From the IMG/VR virus record IMGVR_UViG_3300047510_003392, positions 1 through 64,000 of that record: a stretch of 64,000 bases of DNA; one strand, given 5' to 3'. The notes beneath the pieces were generated by a model. It had not been told where the DNA came from, searched no databases, and saw only the letters and a list, made by a program, of their open reading frames with translations. Numbering within the stretch: the first letter of the stretch is position 1; every line of letters begins with the position of its first letter. The DNA comes from a virus. Made by a program: the position numbers and the translations under genes. Positions 62,796-64,000 of this stretch are shown here, one piece after another.

Positions 62796-63392
62796 CTATT
62801 TTTTCCACGCAAACCCGATACCAAGATCGTCTGCATCATTATCACAAGCATTTGGTGTTACATTCCAAATATCCAAATTTAGATTATTTATAAATTTATT
62901 TGGACCATAATGATACGCCGTGTCGTGAAACCCAACAATTCCAGCACCTGAAAGGTATTTTGTATATTCCCAGTCGTTTAGAACTTGATTGATGCTGTGG
63001 TTTCCATCTATGAATATAAAATCAAACTGCGTTATTCCGATTGAATTCGCATATTTCATCACAACATCAATATTGGATGAGTTTTCTCTGATGGTGTATA
63101 TGTTTTCATCCTTATTGTTCAAGAACGTCTTTTCCACAATATCAACGCCAAGATAAGCGGTTTCTTTCAGCTTGTTTTTTAGCAATATCTGTGTGAATGA
63201 ATCTTGACCGTTTCTGTTAACTCCAATTTCAAGGATTGACTTGCAATATGGCTTGACTCTTGAAAAATAACTAAGCAACGCAGCCTTGTTTCCCTCCGTA
63301 ATTTCGCGAGGGCAATTTTTTGTACAGCCGTCGATTTCATCAAACGGCGAATGAGTGCGTATATCAATTACTAAATCAGTGTTCCATTGCAT
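62796..63392 (-). CDS. Class I SAM methyltransferase (Methyltransf_24-like)
   Basis: A 198-aa protein: SILEIGVNRNGQDSFTQILL is motif I, YLGVDIVEKTFLNNK motif II, FDFIFIDGNHSINQVLNDWE motif IV (DGNH), and AGIVGFHDTAYHYGPNKF late. The family methylates glycans and small molecules. An upstream TTTTTATATATACG and a TATATTTATA element precede it. Cytoplasmic. Confidence 0.75.
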   Translation of the reverse strand: MQWNTDLVIDIRTHSPFDEIDGCTKNCPREITEGNKAALLSYFSRVKPYCKSILEIGVNRNGQDSFTQILLKNKLKETAYLGVDIVEKTFLNNKDENIYTIRENSSNIDVVMKYANSIGITQFDFIFIDGNHSINQVLNDWEYTKYLSGAGIVGFHDTAYHYGPNKFINNLNLDIWNVTPNACDNDADDLGIGFAWKK

Positions 63393-63412
63393 AATGTATA
63401 TCTATATTTTAT

Positions 63413-63422
63413 TATAAATATA
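63413..63422 (-). promoter_or_regulatory. TATATTTATA element
   Basis: Exact copy on the minus strand, 20 nt before the ATG at 63392, just downstream of a TTTTTATATATACG (63423-63436). Confidence 0.45.
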
Positions 63423-63436
63423 CGTATATATAAAAA

Positions 63437-63604
63437 CTATTTATCTAATCTTGTGTATCTAGAATATACAGATTCTGGTACAGAGTTCTGTTTTAGGAAC
63501 TTATCTGCCATCTTAGCAATTTTTTTGTGGGATACTCCATCATAAAATGCATCAGATATTTCTTTGGCAGTTATTGGCTTTATGGACTTTTTCTTTTTTG
63601 GCAT
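63437..63604 (-). CDS. Small basic protein (55 aa)
   Basis: ATG at 63604 to TAG at 63437: MPKKKKSIKPITAKEISDAF YDGVSHKKIAKMADKFLKQN then SVPESVYSRYTRLDK. Basic, helical, with a possible HTH (DGVSHKKIAKMADKF). Starts 4 nt after the FkbM stop and fills the gap. Likely DNA-binding. Confidence 0.5.
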   Translation of the reverse strand: MPKKKKSIKPITAKEISDAFYDGVSHKKIAKMADKFLKQNSVPESVYSRYTRLDK

Positions 63605-63607
63605 ATA

Positions 63608-64000
63608 TCACCGCACATAAAGTGCGTCTCCCCACCGACAATGGGTTATTTCGGTTTCTACTCTGGAAAATCCGAATGAGCTAAGATAATTGTCCATTTC
63701 ATGGATTAAACAGCAATTTTTATATAAAGGCTCTTCATTTACCTCGGAATATATGTATTTTATTGAGTCCATTATTTTTCCACAACCTTTTAGTGCCAAA
63801 AGTTCAGCACCCTGTATATCAAGGTTGATAAAATTTCTAGAACTAAATGATATATTATTTTCAGTAAATAATGTATCAAGTCTTTTGGTATTGAATTCTT
63901 TTACTTCGGTAACTTGTATTCCAGGATAGTAATCTTTATGTGTTCCAAATTCAAGAATTGAAGACGATTGCCCATTGTTTGTTATATAAAACTTTGTTGG
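63608..64000 (-). CDS. FkbM-family methyltransferase, C-terminal part; runs off the right edge
   Basis: Open to the window edge: 130 residues visible, continuing PTKFYITNNGQSSSILEFGT to the stop. FINLDIQGAELLALKGCG is the diagnostic FkbM signature (compare FVKIDVQGSEIFLLEGA in the 18-kb gene), and LIHEMDNYLSSFGFSRVETE is the usual C-terminal helix and strand. The SAM-binding half lies beyond the window. Third member of this family here. Confidence 0.75.
   Translation of the reverse strand, partial: PTKFYITNNGQSSSILEFGTHKDYYPGIQVTEVKEFNTKRLDTLFTENNISFSSRNFINLDIQGAELLALKGCGKIMDSIKYIYSEVNEEPLYKNCCLIHEMDNYLSSFGFSRVETEITHCRWGDALYVR

Noticed and set aside
925-63422. T4-type late promoter TATAAATA
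   Set aside because: The element reads TATATTTATA on the coding strand, the reverse complement of the T4 motif relative to the gene.
1-64000. CRISPR array or insertion sequence
   Set aside because: No regularly spaced repeats and no transposase-like frame or terminal inverted repeats were seen; the endonucleases are of homing type.

Overview
This window looks like part of a large tailed phage (Caudoviricetes) of the T4-like myovirus type. Evidence: tightly packed genes almost all on the minus strand with 4-20 nt overlaps, a T4 gp62-type clamp-loader subunit, dUTPase, dNMP kinase, UV-damage endonuclease, RecB/Cas4-like nuclease, tail-fibre-type proteins, five or more homing-endonuclease-like genes, eight tRNAs and a tmRNA. 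The DNA is AT-rich and most tRNAs read A- or G-ending codons typical of AT-rich genes. The host is inferred to be a Gram-negative bacterium, most likely of the Verrucomicrobiota: the phage carries a VPEP-type PEP-CTERM protein, two Ig-like surface proteins with an ADSGxY motif, a filamentous-haemagglutinin-type exoprotein and two outer-membrane porins. Host assignment is inference.

Layout. 1-9.9 kb: small hypothetical phage genes, a lipoprotein, a metallopeptidase, a plus-strand GMP reductase, dUTPase, a sulfotransferase. 7.6-26.1 kb: a long leftward surface-polysaccharide island of GT-A and GT-B glycosyltransferases, an RfbH-type 3-dehydrase with a complete Fe-S motif, an NAD-epimerase, an SDR, a UGDH-like protein and an FkbM methyltransferase, interrupted by two homologous homing-endonuclease cassettes. 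26.1-33.6 kb: DNA metabolism and small early-type genes (RHH regulator, nucleases, dNMP kinase, clamp loader, HNH, UvsE). 33.7-38.1 kb: FkbM, porin, GT25, tmRNA with a structured RNA before it, and a divergent plus-strand trio (cPPRec-like, metallophosphoesterase, macrodomain) that resembles a cyclic-phosphate/ADP-ribose processing set. 38.1-43.5 kb: fibre/adhesin genes. 43.6-50.4 kb: exonuclease, a PstS-porin pair behind a Pho-box-like triple repeat, Ig-like proteins, tRNAs, PEP-CTERM protein. 49.9-54.3 kb: APS-kinase-like gene with a sulfotransferase, and a PlcP-like phosphoesterase with an Agt-like glycosyltransferase, a pair known from phosphate-starvation lipid remodelling. 54.4-64 kb: FHA-like protein, SNase, methyltransferases, tRNA-Ser genes around duplicated glycosyltransferases, zeta-like kinase.

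The most coherent reading is a phage that manages host phosphorus supply (phosphate porin, PstS, phospholipid-to-glycolipid replacement) and remodels surface glycans (dideoxy sugar synthesis, sulfation, methylation). Two promoter types can be seen: TTGACA-16-TAnnnT promoters set so close to start codons that several mRNAs would be leaderless, and a TATATTTATA element found 1-25 nt before many genes, always in the same orientation.
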